DNA of 8,659 nucleotides, from assembly GCA_964617765.1 (NCBI GenBank), contig CAZTZY010000105.1, forward strand, positions 1 through 8,659, given 5' to 3'. The notes beneath the pieces were generated by a model, which made no database searches, had not been told where the DNA came from, and worked only from the letters and a program-made list of their open reading frames with translations. The position numbers were made by a program, and so were the translations under genes. Below are positions 6,947 to 8,659 of the stretch, one piece after another (position 1 is the stretch's first letter; every line of letters starts with the position of its first letter). The DNA is from CAZTZY01 sp964617765. Its GTDB lineage: Bacteria > Pseudomonadota > Gammaproteobacteria > Pseudomonadales > DT-91.

Positions 6947-6974
6947 AAAGGGAGCATTTAAAAGGGAGTGCTTA
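6947..6974 (+). repeat. Tandem 14-bp repeat with duplicated Shine-Dalgarno
   Basis: AAAGGGAGCATTTA (6947-6960) is followed at once by AAAGGGAGTGCTTA (6961-6974), 11 of 14 identical. Each unit carries AAAGGGAG; the second is the working ribosome-binding site, 5 nt before the ATG at 6974. The upstream copy could act as ribosome standby site or simply be a slippage duplication. Confidence 0.7.
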
Positions 6975-7675
6975 TGAAATACGAATTACTACCGCCAGCT
7001 TTAAATCTTGATGAAGTCACAAATCACTTTTCTGATCTTGGGCTGAATAAAAAAATCCTATTACAACTTGCAGAACAAGCAATCATCAAGATTTACTGGA
7101 AACTTCCATCACCAATTTACAATCCACTAAAACCTGAAGATTTATCTATTCTTGATAAATCAGGCTTTATTCAACAAGGTTCGGCGATATTCATGCCGCT
7201 ATCTGAAATGGATGCCGGGCATTTTTTAATGGTCAATGACATCAGTATTAAAACACCTGAACTTCATTTGAGTGATGACGTTTACGCAACTATGCGATTT
7301 TTTGAACAACAAACAGCTTACGCAGAAAGTGAAAGCCGGAAACAGCTTTTGTATAAATCACCAAATATTGTCATGAAAAAAACTGAATTACATATTTTTA
7401 AAAATGATCTTATTCAGTTTATTAATACTAAGCCTTCAATGGAGTTAGACAATGGTGAGAAAGAGCCGAATGCCAAAAGTAAATCCTATTACTTACAAAC
7501 TATTTTGGCGTTATCTGAAGCACTAACTGGTGGTTTAAAAGGCCGACCTGATAGAGATGCACTGATCATTATAGCCGCATTGACAGATAAAGGAGTTGCT
7601 GCACCTATAAAAGAAGATGCATTAGCACGTTATCTTCTTGAAGCAAAAAAATATATAAAAGGGAATATTCCATGA
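6974..7675 (+). CDS. Unknown 233-aa element-encoded protein
   Basis: I do not recognise a named family. The ATG at 6974 is preferred to an in-frame GTG at 6968, because GGGAG at 6964-6968 is then 5 nt away and the GTG would overlap it. The protein is soluble-looking: no signal peptide, no membrane segment, no cysteine and a single Trp (42). Residues 1-150 start with PPALNLDEVTNHFSDLGLN and end in a segment (127-150, YKSPNIVMKKTELHIFKNDLIQFI) that resembles the last helix-and-wing part of excisionase-like DNA-binding proteins. A low-complexity linker (154-170) follows, then a C-terminal domain (171-225, SYYLQTILALSEAL...DALARYLLEA) resembling helical tails seen on many mobile-element proteins. 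It sits between integrase and AlpA, where accessory cargo or regulators are found. A 20-bp duplication at its stop codon may have shortened the C-terminus. Real gene: likely. Function: unknown, perhaps DNA-binding. Confidence 0.8.
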   Translation: MKYELLPPALNLDEVTNHFSDLGLNKKILLQLAEQAIIKIYWKLPSPIYNPLKPEDLSILDKSGFIQQGSAIFMPLSEMDAGHFLMVNDISIKTPELHLSDDVYATMRFFEQQTAYAESESRKQLLYKSPNIVMKKTELHIFKNDLIQFINTKPSMELDNGEKEPNAKSKSYYLQTILALSEALTGGLKGRPDRDALIIIAALTDKGVAAPIKEDALARYLLEAKKYIKGNIP

Positions 7676-7692
7676 AAAAAGGGAATATTCCC
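7657..7692. repeat. Direct 15-bp repeat containing GGGAATATTCC palindromes
   Basis: AAAAGGGAATATTCC occurs at 7657-7671 and again at 7677-7691, exactly 20 bp apart. The core GGGAATATTCC(C) is self-complementary (perfect 12-bp palindrome at 7681-7692), so two palindromes lie two helical turns apart, 73-98 bp before the AlpA start. They can also pair with one another into an 11-bp hairpin with a 9-nt loop. Possible operator for the alpA promoter; no T-run follows, so a terminator is unlikely. Confidence 0.75.
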
Positions 7693-7731
7693 TGCCTGTT
7701 GTGTTATTCCTAATTTTAATCAATAAGATCA

Positions 7732-7761
7732 GAAACACCCTAACAAATCTCAAGGTGTTTC
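7732..7761 (+). promoter_or_regulatory. Hairpin sequestering the alpA Shine-Dalgarno
   Basis: GAAACACC (7732-7739) is perfectly complementary to GGTGTTTC (7754-7761), leaving a 14-nt loop. The 3' arm contains most of the AAGGTG ribosome-binding site (7752-7757) that lies 7 nt before the AlpA ATG. In RNA this stem would hide the start region and could keep AlpA translation low until opened. Confidence 0.6.
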
Positions 7762-7764
7762 AGA

Positions 7765-7989
7765 ATGAATCAAGAAAAACTACTTACCCAGCCAATACAA
7801 GCAACGCAAGGTTTTTTACGCCTTCCCCAAATACTTAATCTCATCCCAATCGGGAAAAGCTCATGGTGGCGCTGGGTCGCAGAAGGCAAAGCACCCAAAC
7901 CCATCAAGCTTGGCGCAAAAACAACTGTATGGAAAGCCGAAGAAATCAATGCCTTCATTTTGCGTTTACGCAGCGAAGACAATGCATAA
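7765..7989 (+). CDS. alpA: AlpA-family transcriptional regulator
   Basis: A 74-aa helix-turn-helix protein of the AlpA (phage_AlpA, excisionase/MerR-like) family. FLRLPQILNLIPIGKSSWWRWV (17-38) is the helix-turn-helix core, and EGKAPKPIKLGAKTTVWKAEEINAFI (40-65) is the wing and final helix; this order and wording are typical of the family. In E. coli CP4-57, AlpA activates the integrase gene and promotes excision (established); the same role here is inferred. Start at ATG 7765 with AAGGTG at 7752-7757. The ribosome-binding site lies in a hairpin and two GGGAATATTCC palindromes lie upstream, so expression is probably controlled. The integrase lies upstream, not adjacent, so control would act in trans on its promoter at 5531-5559. 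Confidence 0.93.
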   Translation: MNQEKLLTQPIQATQGFLRLPQILNLIPIGKSSWWRWVAEGKAPKPIKLGAKTTVWKAEEINAFILRLRSEDNA

Positions 7990-8248
7990 ATCTCATTAAA
8001 TTCGCCATTCTTAATGTTGGTGAGTGCTAATCATGCAAGCAACATCATTACTAGAAGCGAAATAAATGAGACGGCTTGAGAACAATAGGTAGGTTTTTTA
8101 CACACACAAAAAGGGTAAGGACATTAGCTCAACGCCATACGCGGCGTACAGTGGCAGCTTTTCCAGCACTAAAAAATTGCTCGGTACTTTATATTATCTA
8201 TAGGGGTTTAAAAAAATATTATGAAAGAAATAACAAACAATATTGCTC
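7990..8248. other. Region after alpA with only small reading frames
   Basis: No established gene is visible. Two consecutive in-frame mini-frames occur: ATG at 8033 giving MQATSLLEAK then TAA, immediately followed by ATG at 8066 giving MRRLENNR then TAG. ACGCC (8132-8136) and GGCGT (8143-8147) form a small hairpin. A longer open frame from 8070 is listed separately. P4-like elements often carry immunity or ash-type genes at this place. Confidence 0.5.
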
Positions 8249-8297
8249 TAGCTTGGTAAGGCTATCAAAGCGCCCAGCTTTGAGGCGTGGGGGGTAG
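8076..8297 (+). CDS. Possible small basic protein, ash-like position
   Basis: An open frame of 73 codons from TTG 8076 to the stop at 8295-8297; no ATG or GTG start fits and no good ribosome-binding site precedes it. The product is very basic, with GRFFTHTKRVRTLAQRHTRR near the N-terminus and VRLSKRPALRRGG at the end. The segment FFTH...RTLAQ.HTRR...AAFPAL reminds me, from memory only, of ash/Icd-like frames found beside AlpA in P4-type elements. Its last third overlaps stem-loop structures, which may explain the open frame. It may be a broken remnant (the mini-frame ending MRRLENNR precedes it in another phase) or not coding. Confidence 0.25.
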   Translation: MRTIGRFFTHTKRVRTLAQRHTRRTVAAFPALKNCSVLYIIYRGLKKYYERNNKQYCSSLVRLSKRPALRRGG

Positions 8298-8402
8298 AAT
8301 AAGACTTAGAAAACTTGTTTTCTTATGTCGTTTCGTAGGGGGTGCGCCTATGCACCCCCTGACTGCCTGCGAACACTGCCCCTTGTGGGCTGAGCAGGCA
8401 GT
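8249..8402. other. Cluster of stem-loops in front of the Gp2-like gene
   Basis: Five inverted repeats follow each other: TAGC 8249-8252/GCTA 8261-8264 (weak); TCAAAGC 8265-8271/GCTTTGA 8277-8283; AGAAAAC 8308-8314/GTTTTCT 8317-8323; AGGGGGTGC 8337-8345/GCACCCCCT 8352-8360; and ACTGCCTGC 8362-8370/GCAGGCAGT 8394-8402, the last enclosing GCCC 8378-8381/GGGC 8387-8390. The last two stems are 9 bp, GC-rich and one base apart. None has a terminator T-run. Candidates are a structured non-coding RNA or leader, or a replication origin for the adjacent Gp2-like protein. Confidence 0.6.
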
Positions 8403-8413
8403 TGACCTTCAAT

Positions 8414-8659
8414 ATGAAATACATCAATCATGCAAAGTACATTGAAGTAAATGGCAATATATGGCCTGTGGATTCACGATATACCGGCTGTTATACCTAC
8501 ATGCTTAAACCGATGATTAATCAGCTTGATTGTATGCTTTCCCATCACAGCAAGGTTTTAATGATTCGATTTGATTTACATTGTCGTGAATTCAAACCTG
8601 ACAATTCAGACATTAGTGAATTTAATCGCCGCTTATTCAGAAGATTAAAAGCCGATTAT
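8414..8659 (+). CDS. YagK/YfjJ (inovirus Gp2-like) protein, 5' part only
   Basis: The frame from ATG 8414 runs open for 82 codons to the window end with no stop. The text MLKPMINQLDCMLSHHSKVLMIRFDLH (residues 30-56), then EFNRRLFRRLKADY (69-82), matches the start of the YagK/YfjJ C-terminal domain, also called inovirus-type Gp2, found in E. coli CP4-6 and CP4-57. That family is annotated as replication-related by its link to phage replication proteins; its true role is not firmly established. The frame is open upstream only to 8363, with one TTG at 8402, so the ATG is the likely start. No convincing Shine-Dalgarno precedes it: the nearest AGG (8396-8398) is 15 nt away and buried in the 3' arm of a strong hairpin. 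Expression may therefore depend on that structure. Confidence 0.88.
   Translation, partial: MKYINHAKYIEVNGNIWPVDSRYTGCYTYMLKPMINQLDCMLSHHSKVLMIRFDLHCREFKPDNSDISEFNRRLFRRLKADY

Larger units (their letters stand above)
5489..8659. mobile_element. Left part of a P4/CP4-57-like integrative element
   Basis: The content and order (tyrosine integrase, unknown gene, AlpA regulator, structured region, YagK/YfjJ-type protein) is the signature of P4-like satellites and cryptic CP4 elements. The left boundary is inferred to lie between the glnA terminator and the integrase promoter; I found no repeat pair that proves it. The right end and attR are outside the window. There is no tRNA gene at the junction, unlike most relatives. 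All element genes point away from glnA. Confidence 0.8.

Noticed and set aside
6968..6970. GTG start of the 233-aa protein
   Set aside because: It overlaps the GGGAG ribosome-binding sequence, leaving no spacing; ATG at 6974 fits.
1..8659. CRISPR array, rRNA or insertion sequence
   Set aside because: No regularly spaced direct repeats of CRISPR length, no rRNA-like sequence and no transposase frame were seen.

Overview
The window looks like chromosome of an AT-leaning gammaproteobacterium carrying the left end of an integrated P4/CP4-57-type element. Support comes from a ThiI with a C-terminal rhodanese domain, a GSI-beta glutamine synthetase with the adenylylation tyrosine, a sigma-54/NtrC-type glnA control region, and a divergent thiI/glnA pair as in Pseudomonas (established synteny: typA-thiI-glnA, with ntrBC further downstream). 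I cannot name a genus.

Layout. Positions 1-339 are AT-rich non-coding DNA with one hairpin. A + strand gene at 340-2172 encodes an exported autotransporter-like protein with an unusually cysteine-rich passenger. It converges on thiI (2169-3638, minus strand), and the two stop codons overlap. The 369-bp thiI/glnA divergent region holds two 17-bp NtrC-like sites 33 bp apart, a near-perfect sigma-54 promoter, a sigma-70 -10 box, and two tandem GC-rich hairpins in the glnA leader. NtrC site 1 also falls where the thiI -35 region should be. glnA (4008-5414) ends in a strong intrinsic terminator.

Foreign DNA probably begins just after that terminator. It contains a P4-type tyrosine integrase with its own promoter (5595-6878), an unrecognised 233-aa gene (6974-7675), an AlpA-like regulator whose Shine-Dalgarno can be sequestered in a hairpin (7765-7989), a structured stretch of about 420 bp (7990-8413), and the first 82 codons of a YagK/YfjJ (inovirus Gp2-like) protein cut off by the window end. 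No tRNA is present at the junction, so the attachment site appears to lie in the glnA 3' flank. The right end of the element is outside the window.

Working model: nitrogen limitation drives glnA through NtrC and sigma-54 and may repress thiI. In the element, AlpA likely controls integrase-dependent excision (established for CP4-57 AlpA, inferred here), and the Gp2-like protein probably acts in element replication or maintenance, possibly on the stem-loop cluster in front of it. The least explained parts are the 233-aa protein, the stem-loop cluster at 8249-8402, and the cysteine-ladder passenger.
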